64,000 nt of DNA from Curvibacter lanceolatus ATCC 14669 (GCF_000381265.1 NZ_KB906276.1:1-64000), one strand, 5' to 3'. Counted from the first letter of the stretch, positions 1 to 9,728 are shown. The notes: a model not told the origin generated them from the letters alone. Numbers and translations: made by a program.

Positions 1-453
1 GAGCTCTACCGCAGCGGCCGCATCGAACTCGAACTGGTTCCCCAGGGCAACCTGGCCGAGCGCTTGCGCGCCGCAGGCGCTGGCGTGGGCGCCTTCTTCA
101 CCCCCACCGGCTTCGGCACCGAACTGGCCCTAAACCCCGACGGCAGCCCCAAGGAGACCCGCATGATCCACGGCAAGCCCTATGTGCTGGAGTACCCCAT
201 CCATGGCGATGTGGCCCTCATCAAGGCCGAACGCGGGGACCGCTGGGGCAACCTCTGCTTCAGAAAGGCCGCGCGCAACTTCGGCCCCGTCATGGCCACC
301 GCCGCCCAACGCACCGTGGCCACCGTGCACGAGATCGTCGAGCTGGGCCAGCTGGACCCCGAGGCCATCGTCACGCCAGGCATCTTCGTCTCGCACATCG
401 TGAAGATCGAGCGCACCGCCACCCAGGCCGGTGGCTTCAAAGCCGCCCATTGA
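1..453 (+). CDS. pcaI: 3-oxoacid CoA-transferase subunit A, 3' part (pcaI-like)
   Basis: This is the C-terminal part of the alpha subunit of a class I CoA-transferase; the reading frame is open from base 1 and the start lies outside the window. The enzyme moves CoA from succinyl-CoA to a 3-oxoacid, probably 3-oxoadipate, in the cytoplasm. The visible protein contains the family's GxGAFFTPTGFGT segment and the YPIHGDVALIKA / DRWGNLCFRKAARNF region. It is followed 17 bases downstream by the beta subunit and then by a beta-ketoadipyl-CoA thiolase, which is why 3-oxoadipate is preferred over acetoacetate as substrate. Substrate choice is inferred from neighbours, not from the sequence alone. Confidence 0.88.
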   Translation, partial: ELYRSGRIELELVPQGNLAERLRAAGAGVGAFFTPTGFGTELALNPDGSPKETRMIHGKPYVLEYPIHGDVALIKAERGDRWGNLCFRKAARNFGPVMATAAQRTVATVHEIVELGQLDPEAIVTPGIFVSHIVKIERTATQAGGFKAAH

Positions 454-470
454 ACCCGAGGACATCCCCC

Positions 471-1115
471 ATGAGCCCCTACACACGACGCAGCAAAGAC
501 GAGCTCGCCCGCCGCGTGGCGCAAGACATCTTCGACGGTGCCTATGTCAACCTGGGCATCGGCCAGCCCACCCTGGTGGCCAACCACCTGCCCGCCGGCA
601 TCGAGGTCGTGCTGCACAGCGAGAACGGCATCCTGGGCATGGGCCCGGCACCCGCCACCGGCCAGGAGGACTACGACCTGATCAATGCCGGCAAACAGCC
701 GGTGACCCTGCTGCCGGGTGGGGCCTACTTCCACCACGCAGACAGCTTTGCCATGATGCGCGGCGGCCACCTGGACATCTGCGTGCTCGGGGCCTTCCAG
801 GTGTCGGCCAACGGCGACCTGGCCAACTGGAGCACCGGCGAGGCCGGCACCATTCCGGCCGTGGGCGGGGCCATGGACCTGGCCGTGGGCGCCAAGCAGA
901 CCTGGGTGATGATGGACCTGCTGACCAAGCAGGGGGCCAGCAAGATCGTGCCGGCCTGCACCTACCCGCTCACCGGCGTGGCCTGCGTGAAGCGCATCTA
1001 CACCGACCTGGCCACGCTGGCCTGCACACCCCAGGGGCTGAAGCTGATCGACATGGTGCCGGGCCTGGCGCTCGCCGAGCTCGAGCGCCTGATCGGCCTG
1101 CCCATCCAGGCCTGA
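471..1115 (+). CDS. pcaJ: 3-oxoacid CoA-transferase subunit B (pcaJ-like)
   Basis: This 214-aa protein is the beta subunit that carries the covalent CoA-transfer site. The family motif SENGILGMG is present, with the catalytic glutamate at residue 51, and the length is typical. ATG 471 is chosen because a GAGGA ribosome site lies about 8 bases upstream; a TTG codon at 450 in the same frame would overlap the end of subunit A and has no better signal. It forms an operon with subunit A (17-base gap) and the thiolase (27-base gap). The three together convert 3-oxoadipate to succinyl-CoA and acetyl-CoA. Confidence 0.9.
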   Translation: MSPYTRRSKDELARRVAQDIFDGAYVNLGIGQPTLVANHLPAGIEVVLHSENGILGMGPAPATGQEDYDLINAGKQPVTLLPGGAYFHHADSFAMMRGGHLDICVLGAFQVSANGDLANWSTGEAGTIPAVGGAMDLAVGAKQTWVMMDLLTKQGASKIVPACTYPLTGVACVKRIYTDLATLACTPQGLKLIDMVPGLALAELERLIGLPIQA

Positions 1116-1142
1116 ACCTTCGACCGCTGAACAAGGTACACC

Positions 1143-2345
1143 ATGAACCAAGCCTATATTTGCGACGCGATTCGCACCCCTTTCGGTCGCTACGGCGGCG
1201 CCCTCAGCAGCGTGCGCGCCGATGACCTGGGCGCCGTCCCGCTGCGCGCACTGGTGAGCCGAAACCTGACGGTGGATTGGTCTCGGGTCGACGACGTCAT
1301 CTTTGGTTGCGCCAACCAAGCCGGCGAAGACAACCGCAACGTGGCGCGCATGTCCAGCCTGCTGGCCGGCCTGCCGATGGCGGTGCCAGGGAGCACCATC
1401 AACCGCTTGTGCGGCTCGGGCCTGGATGCCGTCGGCACTGCGGCGCGCGCCATCAAGTCGGGCGAAGCCCAGCTCATGATCGCGGGCGGCGTGGAGAGCA
1501 TGAGCCGCGCGCCTTTTGTGATGCCCAAAGCCGAGTCGGCCTTCTCGCGGGCCAACGCGGTCTATGACACCACGATCGGCTGGCGCTTCGTGAACAAGCT
1601 CATGAAGCAGTTGTACGGCGTGGACTCCATGCCGGAAACCGCCGAAAACGTGGCCACCGATTTCAAGATCGGCCGCGAAGCCCAGGACCAGATGGCCCTG
1701 AACAGCCAATTGCGCGCTGTGGCAGCCCAGCAAGCCGGGCACCTGGCACGCGAGATCTGTCCGGTGCAGGTCCCTCAGAAGAAGGGCGACCCCATCACCG
1801 TCGAGCACGATGAACACCCTCGCTCGACCAGCCTGGAAGCACTGGCCCGACTCAAGGGGGTGGTCAGACCCGACGGCACCGTGACGGCTGGCAATGCCTC
1901 CGGGGTCAATGACGGGGCCTGCGCCCTGCTGCTGGCCAGCGAAGAGGGTGCCAAGCTGCATGGCCTGACCCCCCGGGCCAGGGTGGTTGGCATGGCCACG
2001 GCGGGCGTCGCCCCGCGCATCATGGGCTACGGCCCCACACCCGCCGTGCAGAAAGTGCTCATGCAGACCGGGTTGACGCTGGAGCAGATGGACGTCATCG
2101 AGCTCAATGAAGCCTTTGCAGCACAGGGCCTTGCCGTGTTGCGCGGGCTTGGCCTCAGCGATGAGGATGCCCGCGTCAATGCCTGGGGCGGTGCGATTGC
2201 CTTGGGCCACCCCTTGGGGGCCTCGGGTGCGCGCCTGGTGACCACGGCCATCAACCGCCTGCATTTCACGGGCGGGCGGTATGCGCTTTGCACAATGTGC
2301 ATCGGGGTCGGCCAAGGCATCGCCGTGGTGCTGGAGAGGCCGTAA
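1143..2345 (+). CDS. pcaF: beta-ketoadipyl-CoA thiolase (acetyl-CoA acyltransferase)
   Basis: This 400-aa protein is a full-length thiolase of the PcaF/PaaJ group, which cleaves 3-oxoadipyl-CoA to succinyl-CoA and acetyl-CoA. The N-terminus reads as a classic PcaF start ([15 protein letters not shown]). The nucleophilic Cys90 sits in [18 protein letters not shown] is present, the histidine motif is [14 protein letters not shown], and the second active cysteine is in CMCIGVGQG near the C-terminus. It is the last gene of the pca-type operon and converges on the iclR gene across 84 bases. A general biosynthetic acetoacetyl-CoA thiolase is less likely because the CoA-transferase pair is directly upstream. 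Confidence 0.9.
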   Translation: MNQAYICDAIRTPFGRYGGALSSVRADDLGAVPLRALVSRNLTVDWSRVDDVIFGCANQAGEDNRNVARMSSLLAGLPMAVPGSTINRLCGSGLDAVGTAARAIKSGEAQLMIAGGVESMSRAPFVMPKAESAFSRANAVYDTTIGWRFVNKLMKQLYGVDSMPETAENVATDFKIGREAQDQMALNSQLRAVAAQQAGHLAREICPVQVPQKKGDPITVEHDEHPRSTSLEALARLKGVVRPDGTVTAGNASGVNDGACALLLASEEGAKLHGLTPRARVVGMATAGVAPRIMGYGPTPAVQKVLMQTGLTLEQMDVIELNEAFAAQGLAVLRGLGLSDEDARVNAWGGAIALGHPLGASGARLVTTAINRLHFTGGRYALCTMCIGVGQGIAVVLERP

Positions 2346-2429
2346 CGCTGGCCGGTGTTGCGCCACTTGCCAGGCGGCTTGGGCTTGTGGGGATGGTTCA
2401 CCACCGGGTGGGACAAGCCAGAGCGGCTC

Positions 2430-3239
2430 TCACTGGCCGTCAGGCCCCGTCATGTCCAAGGCCGCCACGATCTCTTCCTTCAAACGCATCAGGCAAGGGC
2501 CAAACTCCTTGGCAACATCCCGCATGGAACTGGAGGTGGAGAGGCTCATGTTCAACACCAGCACCTGGTGCCCCTCTACCGCAAGAGGTGTCGCCACCGC
2601 CACCACCTCGGGTTGCCACGAGGCGACACAAAAGCCATGCTTTTCATGATGCGTCAATGCCCGATCGACCTGCTGGCTGGCCTCTTGCCAGGACGAAGGT
2701 CGGAGCATTGAAATGCGCTGCAAGACGCTCTCACGGGCGTCCTTATCCAGCGAACCCAGGTAGGCAAACCCAAGCGAGGTCAATTCGATAGGCACCCGCT
2801 GCCCCGCGACCACGCTGCGCAAGGCGACTTTCTTGTTGTACCGGACGGACTCCAGGTAGACCATCTCATCGCGATCAGGCACGGCCAGGCCCACATTGAT
2901 CCGAAGGTGCTCTGCCGTCTTGCGCATCAACGGGGCGGCCACCTGCATGGCGATGGAGCCCGAACGCATGGCATGGGCCAGGCTCAAGACCAGAGGGGCC
3001 AGGCGGTAGGCGCGCTGCGAACGATCATGCTGAAGCAGCCCCCCTGAGACCAGGGTCTGGGTCAGCCGGCTCACGGTAGCACGCGACAGGCCGGTGCGTT
3101 CGGCGATCTCGCCGTTGCCAAGAAGATCCGCACCGGGGCGAAAGGCACGCAGGATCTCGATGCCCCGCTCCAGCGACCGGTTGAGAACAGGGTCTTCATG
3201 GTGGCCCTTGCGGCCCTCCACGGGCAGGTCAGTCGTCAT
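2430..3239 (-). CDS. IclR-family transcriptional regulator
   Basis: This 269-aa regulator has an N-terminal winged helix-turn-helix (residues about 20-80, including [23 protein letters not shown]) and a C-terminal IclR effector-binding domain. The start at 3239 is preferred because GAAGG lies 7 bases upstream; an earlier in-frame ATG at 3266 would fall inside a 19-bp palindrome that looks like the operator. It is divergent from the Bug/enoyl-CoA hydratase operon (first gene at 3382) and convergent with the thiolase. IclR proteins such as PcaR/PcaU control pca genes, but here the operator position suggests control of itself, the divergent operon and the porin at 11077. The effector cannot be read from the sequence. 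Confidence 0.88.
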   Translation of the reverse strand: MTTDLPVEGRKGHHEDPVLNRSLERGIEILRAFRPGADLLGNGEIAERTGLSRATVSRLTQTLVSGGLLQHDRSQRAYRLAPLVLSLAHAMRSGSIAMQVAAPLMRKTAEHLRINVGLAVPDRDEMVYLESVRYNKKVALRSVVAGQRVPIELTSLGFAYLGSLDKDARESVLQRISMLRPSSWQEASQQVDRALTHHEKHGFCVASWQPEVVAVATPLAVEGHQVLVLNMSLSTSSSMRDVAKEFGPCLMRLKEEIVAALDMTGPDGQ

Positions 3240-3254
3240 CGCAGAACCTTCATT

Positions 3255-3273
3255 ATTTCCAACCATTGGAAAT
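3255..3273. promoter_or_regulatory. Candidate IclR operator, 8-bp arms
   Basis: The 19 bases form a perfect inverted repeat, ATTTCCAA-CCA-TTGGAAAT. It lies just upstream of the ribosome site of iclR and about 110 bases upstream of the divergent Bug gene. A near copy (ATTTCCA-CTGAA-TGGAAAT) lies at 10875-10893 before the porin. Binding by the adjacent IclR protein is an inference. Confidence 0.65.
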
Positions 3274-3381
3274 TGGTGGGTGCAATTCTAAGCCCATGCA
3301 GCTACGCTTCAAAGCCATCAGCCCGCTTGTGCGCCCTCTCCCGGAACGCCAGGCACAGGGCCTATAAAGGAGACAAGAGAC

Positions 3382-4380
3382 ATGAACAAGCCCCATTTCT
3401 GCGACGCCAGGCGACGCAGCCTGACGCTGGCGCTCACGGCATCCGTGGCCTGCCTGGCACCCTCCCTGGCCTGGGCCGGCTACCCGGAGCGTCCGATCCG
3501 CATCGTGGTGCCCTTCGCACCCGGCGGCGGCACAGACCTGGTGGCCCGCTCGATGTCCGTGCCCATGGGGCAGGACCTGGGTCAATCGGTGATCATCGAC
3601 AACCGGCCCGGCGGTGCCACCATCATCGGAACCGATGCCGTGGCCAAGAGCGCCCCCGACGGTTACACCCTGGTCATGGCCACCCTGGCCCACGTGGTCA
3701 ACCCCAGCATCCAGTCCAAGCTGCCCTATGTGTACGAGAAGGCGTTCACGCCGGTGATGCTGGTGGGCGTGTCGCCCAATGTTCTGGTGGTCAACGCCAA
3801 AAGCCCCTTCAAGACCGTACAGGACATCATCAATGCGGCCAAAGCCAGCCCAGGCAAGCTGTCGTTCGCCTCACAAGGGGCGGGAACGTCGGCGCATCTG
3901 GCGGGCGAATTGTTCAAGAACCTCAGCAACACCCACATCCTGCACATCCCCTACCGCGGCGCCGGGCCCGCGCTCACGGATTTGATGGGCGGGCAGGTGG
4001 ACATGATGTTTGCCACAGCCTCCGCCGTCGGGAATCTGGTCGAAAGCGGCAAATTGCGCGCCATTGCAGTGACCACCGAAACACGGTCCAAGGCCCGCAA
4101 CCTGGCCAATGTGCCCACCATTGCCGAGAGTGGCGTGCCGGGCTACGTGGCTGACAGCTGGTATGGCCTGTTTGCCCCGGCAGGCACGCCCAAGGACGTC
4201 ATCACCCGCCTCAATGCCGCCGCCAACAAGGCGGTCCAGGCCGAATCCTTCAAGAAACAACTCGAAAACGAGGGCCTGGTCATCAAAGGCGGCCTGCCCC
4301 AGGACTTCGATGCCTACGCCAAACGCGAAGAGATCCGTTGGCGCAAGGTTGTGAAAGACAACAACATCACCGCAGATTGA
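3382..4380 (+). CDS. Bug-type (TctC) periplasmic solute receptor
   Basis: This 332-aa protein is an extracytoplasmic receptor of the tripartite tricarboxylate transporter/Bug family. A cleavable signal peptide spans about residues 1-32, followed by the family hallmarks YPERPIRIVVPFAPGGGTD, DNRPGGATIIGT and IPYRGAGPALTDLMGGQVD. AAAGGAGA lies about 9 bases upstream of the ATG. It is the first gene of an operon with an enoyl-CoA hydratase and an acyl-CoA synthetase, and is divergent from iclR. No TctA/TctB membrane subunits are in the window, as is common for Bug proteins in this order. Ligands of the family are usually carboxylates or related small molecules; this ligand is unknown. Confidence 0.92.
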   Translation: MNKPHFCDARRRSLTLALTASVACLAPSLAWAGYPERPIRIVVPFAPGGGTDLVARSMSVPMGQDLGQSVIIDNRPGGATIIGTDAVAKSAPDGYTLVMATLAHVVNPSIQSKLPYVYEKAFTPVMLVGVSPNVLVVNAKSPFKTVQDIINAAKASPGKLSFASQGAGTSAHLAGELFKNLSNTHILHIPYRGAGPALTDLMGGQVDMMFATASAVGNLVESGKLRAIAVTTETRSKARNLANVPTIAESGVPGYVADSWYGLFAPAGTPKDVITRLNAAANKAVQAESFKKQLENEGLVIKGGLPQDFDAYAKREEIRWRKVVKDNNITAD

Positions 4381-4404
4381 GCATCCGCCACGAGGACCCC
4401 ACCC

Positions 4405-5196
4405 ATGAACTTCCAATACCTTGAATTGCAGCAAGCCAACGGCATCGCGACCCTGGCTCTGAACCGCCCCGACAAGCGCAACGCCATGAGCGACGACATG
4501 CGCTCCGAATTCATCGAGGCCCTGGAATACGTCAGCAGCACGCCGTCCATCCGCGCCTTGGTGCTGACCGGCAATGGCAAAGGCTTTTGCGCCGGTGGCG
4601 ACATCGCGGGCATGCAGCGCCGCATGAATGCACCCGCGGGCGAAGTAGGCTTCAATGGCTGGAAGCGCCAGCAGCGCGTGCACCACACCCAAGCGCTGCT
4701 GCACACCATGCCCAAGCCGACGATTGCAGCCGTCAATGGCGCAGCCTCGGGCCTGGGGGCCGATACGGCGCTGGCCTGTGACTTCATCATCGCCAACGAG
4801 TGGGCCAACTTCAGCTGGTCCTACATCCACCGCGGCATCATCCCGGACGGCGGTGGCATGTACTTCCTGCCGCGCCGCATCGGGCTGCCCAAGGCCAAGG
4901 AATTGATCTTCACCGGCCGCAAGGTGAATGTGGACGAGGCACTGGCCCTGGGCATCGTCGATCGCAAGACAAGCGCTGAGCGTCTGCTGGAAGAGGCCCA
5001 GGCCTGGGCAACCGAACTGAGCCAGGGGTCGGCCACCGCACTGGCCCTGGGCAAGACCATCCTGAACCAGAGTTTCGAGATGACCGCACAGCAGGTCTTC
5101 GCCCAGGGCAGCCAGGCCCAGGGCATCTGCTACACCAGCACCGAGCACCGGGCCTCGGTGGAGGCCTTCCTGGCCAAATCTGCCGTGAAGGAATGA
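4405..5196 (+). CDS. Enoyl-CoA hydratase/isomerase family protein
   Basis: This 263-aa crotonase-fold protein has the oxyanion-hole segment NGKGFCAGGDIAGM (about residues 57-70) and the second signature PDGGGMYFLPRRIGLPKAKEL. It probably hydrates an enoyl-CoA or acts in a related beta-oxidation-like step. It lies 24 bases after the Bug gene and 3 bases before the acyl-CoA synthetase, so the three are cotranscribed. An acyl-CoA isomerase or ring-opening role cannot be excluded, because crotonase subfamilies differ at a few residues that need alignment. Confidence 0.88.
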   Translation: MNFQYLELQQANGIATLALNRPDKRNAMSDDMRSEFIEALEYVSSTPSIRALVLTGNGKGFCAGGDIAGMQRRMNAPAGEVGFNGWKRQQRVHHTQALLHTMPKPTIAAVNGAASGLGADTALACDFIIANEWANFSWSYIHRGIIPDGGGMYFLPRRIGLPKAKELIFTGRKVNVDEALALGIVDRKTSAERLLEEAQAWATELSQGSATALALGKTILNQSFEMTAQQVFAQGSQAQGICYTSTEHRASVEAFLAKSAVKE

Positions 5197-5199
5197 CCC

Positions 5200-7287
5200 A
5201 TGAGCGCCATCGCACGACTCATTCAACCGCGCAGCGTGGCCATCATCGGCGCCTCGGCCGATGCCAGCAAGACCGCAGGCAGGCCGGTGTCCTACCTGCT
5301 CAAGCACGGGTATGCCGGCCGCATCTTCCCCGTGAACCCGAAGGTCAGCCACATCGGTGAACTCAAGTGCTACCCCGATGTGGCCTCGCTGCCCGAAGTA
5401 CCCGATGTGGCCATCGTGCTGCTGGGCGCGGAGCGTGCCCATCTGGCCTTGCGCGAGTTGTCGGCACGCGGCACCGCGGCGGCCATTGTGCTGGCCAGCG
5501 GCTACACCGAAACAGGAGATGTGGGCGCACGGCGCCAGCAAGAACTGCTGGAGGCCGCAGGCCCCATGCGCCTGCTCGGGCCGAACACGATCGGGCTGGT
5601 GAATCTGACGGACAAGATCGTGCTGTCAGCCACCGGTGCGCTGGAGATGGACACGTTTCCCGTGGGCTCGATCGGTGTGGTTTCACAAAGCGGGGGCATC
5701 CTGGGCTCGCTGCTGTCGCGGGCCGCGGCACGGGGCATCGGCTTGTCGAAATTGATCTCGACCAGCAACGAGGTGGACCTCGAATTGGCCGACTTCATCG
5801 ACCACCTGGTTGACGACGAGGCCACCAAGGTGATCGCCCTGTACATCGAGACGGTGCGCAACCCGGCCAAGTTTCGGGCGGCGGCCTTGCGCGCCGCGGC
5901 GGCGGGCAAGCCCATCGTGGCCTTCAAGATCGGACGCTCCGAAGCCGGTGCCCAGGCCGCGGTGTCGCACACCGGCGCCATGGCAGGCGCCGATCGCATG
6001 TACGACGCACTGTTCAAACAAGTGGGGGTGATCCGTGCCGACACCTTTGCTGACCTGCTCGACATCCCAGCGGCCTTGCAGACCGGGCGCCGGCTGGCTG
6101 GGCGGCGGGTGGCCATCCTGACCTCCACCGGTGGCGCCGGAACCCTGGTATCCGACGATCTGGGCATGGCGGGCTTCGAGACACCGGCCCCCGATGCAGC
6201 CACCGCCCAAGCCCTGCGTGACCTGCAAACAGGCGACCATGCGGTGCTGGACCGCAACCCGATCGATGTGACCCTGGCCGGACTGCGCCCCGATCTGCTG
6301 CGGGGGGCCATCAAGACACTGCTGGCCAGCCCGAGCTATGACGCCCTCGTGATCATCGTCGGCTCGTCCAGCCTGGCCATGCCCGAGCTGATGGCCGGCG
6401 CGATCCAGGACTGCCTGCCCCTGTCTGACAAGCCCATCATGGCCTACGTCAGCCCCCATGCGCCGGACGTGGCGGCCCTGCTCACCCAGCGCGGTGTGCC
6501 GGCCTTTGCCGCGGCAGAGAGCTGCACCTCGGCACTGACCGCCCTGCTCCACCGGGCCACGTGGCAGGCGTCGGATGCGAACAAGGTGGCCGCAGCGCCG
6601 GTGCCCGTGGACGACCTGCCCGGCGGCTCACTGGATGAAGCGCAAGCCAAGACCCTGTTCGCCCGGTTCCAGGTCCCCTGCGCACCGGAAAGAGTGGTCA
6701 GCACACCGGCACAGGCGCAAAGCGCAGCCCTGGAGCTGGGCGGCCGGGTGGTGCTGAAGATCCTCTCCGCCGAAATCACCCACAAGAGCGACGTGGGCGG
6801 CGTGGCCATCAACCTGAGCCCCGACACGATTGGCGAGCGCCTGGCGTCCATGACCCAGCAGGTCCAGGCCCACACCCACAAGAAGCCCGAGCGCTTTCTC
6901 GTCCAGCAAATGGTCAGCGGGGGAACCGAGTTGATTCTGGGGACCAGCCGTGACGCCCTGGGCACCGCCATCCTGCTGGGCATGGGGGGGGTGACGGCGG
7001 AGCTGTTCAAGGACACCTGCCTGCGCCTGCTGCCCCCGCAAGGCGGCTTGAGCCGCACAGAAGCCCTGAGCATGGCCCGTGAACTGAAGACCTGGCCGCT
7101 GCTCGATGGCTACCGCGGGCGCCCCAAGGCAGACGTCGAAGCCCTGGTGGATGCGATTGTGGCCTTCTCGAACATGGCGGCCCAACTCGGCGATCGCCTG
7201 CTGGAGGCCGAGATCAATCCCCTCTTCGTCCTGCCCCAAGGCCAGGGGGTGAGGGCGGCCGATGGCGTGGTCGTGCTGGCAGCATGA
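5200..7287 (+). CDS. NDP-forming acyl-CoA synthetase (acetate-CoA ligase family)
   Basis: This 695-aa single-chain enzyme has the order CoA-binding domain (IARLIQPRSVAIIGASAD at the N-terminus), ligase-CoA domains with the phospho-histidine segment AVSHTGAMAG, and a C-terminal ATP-grasp domain (from about residue 480, with GRVVLKI and ITHKSDVGGV). The family makes an acyl-CoA from a free acid with NTP cleaved to NDP plus phosphate. The gene starts 3 bases after the enoyl-CoA hydratase. It probably activates the acid taken up by the cluster's Bug receptor; the acid is not known. The large size equals the fused alpha/beta form. Confidence 0.88.
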   Translation: MSAIARLIQPRSVAIIGASADASKTAGRPVSYLLKHGYAGRIFPVNPKVSHIGELKCYPDVASLPEVPDVAIVLLGAERAHLALRELSARGTAAAIVLASGYTETGDVGARRQQELLEAAGPMRLLGPNTIGLVNLTDKIVLSATGALEMDTFPVGSIGVVSQSGGILGSLLSRAAARGIGLSKLISTSNEVDLELADFIDHLVDDEATKVIALYIETVRNPAKFRAAALRAAAAGKPIVAFKIGRSEAGAQAAVSHTGAMAGADRMYDALFKQVGVIRADTFADLLDIPAALQTGRRLAGRRVAILTSTGGAGTLVSDDLGMAGFETPAPDAATAQALRDLQTGDHAVLDRNPIDVTLAGLRPDLLRGAIKTLLASPSYDALVIIVGSSSLAMPELMAGAIQDCLPLSDKPIMAYVSPHAPDVAALLTQRGVPAFAAAESCTSALTALLHRATWQASDANKVAAAPVPVDDLPGGSLDEAQAKTLFARFQVPCAPERVVSTPAQAQSAALELGGRVVLKILSAEITHKSDVGGVAINLSPDTIGERLASMTQQVQAHTHKKPERFLVQQMVSGGTELILGTSRDALGTAILLGMGGVTAELFKDTCLRLLPPQGGLSRTEALSMARELKTWPLLDGYRGRPKADVEALVDAIVAFSNMAAQLGDRLLEAEINPLFVLPQGQGVRAADGVVVLAA

Positions 7288-7336
7288 CCCACGAGGCCAC
7301 AGCCCGAGCGAGGCCACCCTGGCCTCTCTGGAGCCC

Positions 7337-8251
7337 ATGGAGCCTGTTTTGCACCAGCGGCCCGGCGCCTGCCGTGCCCTTCAAGCCATGACAGGCGACG
7401 CACTCACCAGCCGGGCATGGCTTGATGCCCTGGCCGCCATCGGGCAACGCCATCGCGTCGAGCTGGATGGCCGCGCCATGATCTGGCGCCGCTGGGGCAG
7501 CGGCCCCCCTGCGGTGTTGCTGCACGGTGGCCACGGATGCTGGATGCATTGGGCGCGCAATGTGATCGCGCTGGGCGCCCGGCACACGGTGTGGGTTCCC
7601 GACCTGCCGGGCTTTGGGGAATCCGATCTGCCCGCGCAACCCTCGCTGGAGGCGGTGGCGCAGATGACCCGGCAGACTTTGGGCGCACTGCTCCCCGAGT
7701 CCACGCCGATCACCTTGGTCGGGTTCTCGTTCGGTGGTCTGGTCGCGGCCCAGGTGGCGGCCCTGCGGCGTGCCGTGCCTCGGCTGGCCCTGCTGGGCCC
7801 TGCCGGCCACGGCGGCCCCAGGCGCCCCAAGGGCGACCTGTTGCCCTGGCGGCCGGCGCTCAAGACCCAGGACCACGAGGCCCTTCGCGCCGTGATGCGC
7901 CACAACCTGCTGATGCACATGGTTCATCAAGCCTCGCAGGTCGACGATCTGGCATTGACGATTCACACCGACGCCTGTATCCACACACGCTTGCGCAGCA
8001 AGCCCTTGTCCCGAGCCGCCGGCTTGTCGGATCTGCTCGCCAGCTACAGCGGCCGGTTGCTGCTGGTCTGGGGCGAACACGATGTGACCGCCGATCCGCT
8101 GACCGTCATGGAACGGCTCAACACCCGCCGCTCAGCCTGCACTGCCCTCACCCTGAAAGGGGTGGGCCACTGGGTTCAGTTCGAGGCTGCAGAACGATGC
8201 AACGGCTTGCTCAACGACTGGCTGCAGGCCCCCACCCTTCAGGAGAAATAA
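7337..8251 (+). CDS. Alpha/beta-fold hydrolase
   Basis: The protein has the oxyanion segment VLLHGGHGCWMHW, the strand-turn VWVPDLPGFGESD and the nucleophile elbow GFSFGG, with a late WGEHD and a GHWVQFE histidine motif, so the Ser-Asp-His triad is complete. About 304 aa are expected from ATG 7337, which has GGAG close upstream. An open frame extends back to 7262 but overlaps the synthetase, and ATG 7388 is another option. It sits between the acyl-CoA synthetase and a MmgE/PrpD gene that starts one base after its stop. It resembles ring-fission-product hydrolases and esterases; the substrate is unknown. Confidence 0.82.
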   Translation: MEPVLHQRPGACRALQAMTGDALTSRAWLDALAAIGQRHRVELDGRAMIWRRWGSGPPAVLLHGGHGCWMHWARNVIALGARHTVWVPDLPGFGESDLPAQPSLEAVAQMTRQTLGALLPESTPITLVGFSFGGLVAAQVAALRRAVPRLALLGPAGHGGPRRPKGDLLPWRPALKTQDHEALRAVMRHNLLMHMVHQASQVDDLALTIHTDACIHTRLRSKPLSRAAGLSDLLASYSGRLLLVWGEHDVTADPLTVMERLNTRRSACTALTLKGVGHWVQFEAAERCNGLLNDWLQAPTLQEK

Positions 8252-8252
8252 G

Positions 8253-9581
8253 ATGTACGCAACCCAACGGCTTGCACAAGCAGCCGTGTCACTGCATCAG
8301 CACCCGCTGCCCGCCCACGTGTTGCACCACGCCAAGCGGGCTGTGATTGACTGGTATGCCTCCCTGTACCCAGGCCTGAGCGTGGCGCCCGTCCCCCAGT
8401 TGGTCGATGTGCTCAGCGAAGACCTGGACCGAGGCTCATCCTGGGTGGGTGTCGGCCGCAGCGCCACCGCCAAAGCTGCAAGCCTTTTGAATGGCACGGC
8501 CGCCCATGCCGCCGAGGTGGACGACAGCTTCCGCGAAGCGATGTACCACCCCGGTGCGGCCACCATTGCCGGCGCGTTGGCGGCAGCGCATGAGCGCCAC
8601 GCCACGGGCCTGCAGTTTCTGCGCGCGGTGGTCACGGGCTACGAGGTCTCGACACGGATCGGCGTTGCCATGGGCCGCCCCCACTACACCCACTGGCACA
8701 ACACCGGGACCATCGGCACCTTCGGCGCCGCCGCATCGGTGGGAACCCTGCTGCAACTCGACGAAGCCGGCATGGCCCATGCGCTGGCAACCGCGGCCAC
8801 CTTTGCAGCCGGGCTGCAGCAGGCGTTCAGGATGGACTCGATGTCCAAACCCCTGCACGCCGGACGCGCCGCCGAGGCCGGCTTGCTGGCAGCACAGCTG
8901 GCGGCCCGGGGCGTCACCGGATCGCTGGACGTGCTCGATGGCGAGGCCGGCCTGGGGGCCGCCATGAGCGAAGGGGTGGATTGGTCGCAGGTGGCCAGCA
9001 CGCTGGGCCAGGACTTCCACATCACCCGGCTGACTTTCAAGAACCACATCGGCTGTGGGCACACCTTCGCGGCCATTGATGCGGCGCAGGAACTCAGGCA
9101 ACAGCACGCCTGCCGGCCCGACGAGATCGCCGAAGTTCATGTGGCCACCTACAAACCGGCCTTGGACATTGCGTGCTACGTGCAGCCCACCACGCTCAAC
9201 GAGGCCCGGTTCAGCCTGAGCTATGTCGTCGCCACAGCCCTCACCCATGGCAGTGTGCGTCTGGCAGCCTACGAGGCCGATCGGGTCGACCACCCCGAGA
9301 CCCGGGCGCTGATGCAGCGCACCACGGTCAGCGTGGACCCGGCCCTGGACGCCGCCTTTCCGGCCCAGCGCGCAGCCCGTGTCACGCTGGTCATGCGGGA
9401 CGGCACACGCCTTGAACACCTGCAAGCCAACCGCAAGGGCGACCCTGAACTGCCCTTGAGCGACCAGGAACTCAACGACAAGTACCTGGAACTGGCCAGC
9501 CCCGTCATCGGGCAGGCCGGCGCACAGGCCCTGCTGACGCAACTTTGGCACCTGGAAGAGTTGGCCGAGCTGCCACGCTGA
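8253..9581 (+). CDS. MmgE/PrpD family protein
   Basis: This 442-aa protein belongs to the family of 2-methylcitrate dehydratase (PrpD) and related enzymes. Family segments visible are FLNGTAAHAAEVDD near residue 75, the DSMSKPLHAGRAAEAGLLAA region and FKNHIGCGHTFAAIDA. AGGAGA lies about 7 bases before the ATG, and the start is one base after the previous stop, so translation is probably coupled. The family also includes iminodisuccinate epimerase and cis-aconitate decarboxylase relatives, so dehydratase, decarboxylase or epimerase chemistry on a carboxylate is possible. The absence of prpBC nearby argues against propionate metabolism. Confidence 0.85.
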   Translation: MYATQRLAQAAVSLHQHPLPAHVLHHAKRAVIDWYASLYPGLSVAPVPQLVDVLSEDLDRGSSWVGVGRSATAKAASLLNGTAAHAAEVDDSFREAMYHPGAATIAGALAAAHERHATGLQFLRAVVTGYEVSTRIGVAMGRPHYTHWHNTGTIGTFGAAASVGTLLQLDEAGMAHALATAATFAAGLQQAFRMDSMSKPLHAGRAAEAGLLAAQLAARGVTGSLDVLDGEAGLGAAMSEGVDWSQVASTLGQDFHITRLTFKNHIGCGHTFAAIDAAQELRQQHACRPDEIAEVHVATYKPALDIACYVQPTTLNEARFSLSYVVATALTHGSVRLAAYEADRVDHPETRALMQRTTVSVDPALDAAFPAQRAARVTLVMRDGTRLEHLQANRKGDPELPLSDQELNDKYLELASPVIGQAGAQALLTQLWHLEELAELPR

Positions 9582-9728
9582 ACCCCATGCCACCTGGCCA
9601 GCTCATGCGCCCGAAGCCTGGCTTTCAGGCGATCTGAGCGGCCGCCTCCCCATCGCCTTGCAACAGCCCGCGACGCAATCCGCCTCGCCACGCCGGATCG
9701 CTTGCTTGCAGCCCCCTCAAAGCACCTC

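Noticed and set aside
180-2366. A 728-codon minus-strand open frame opposite the pca-type genes
   Set aside because: The plus strand carries complete CoA-transferase and thiolase motifs; the antisense frame is a codon-bias artefact.
3871-5541. A 556-codon minus-strand open frame opposite the Bug and enoyl-CoA hydratase genes
   Set aside because: It crosses three plus-strand genes with clear motifs and has no signal or domain of its own.
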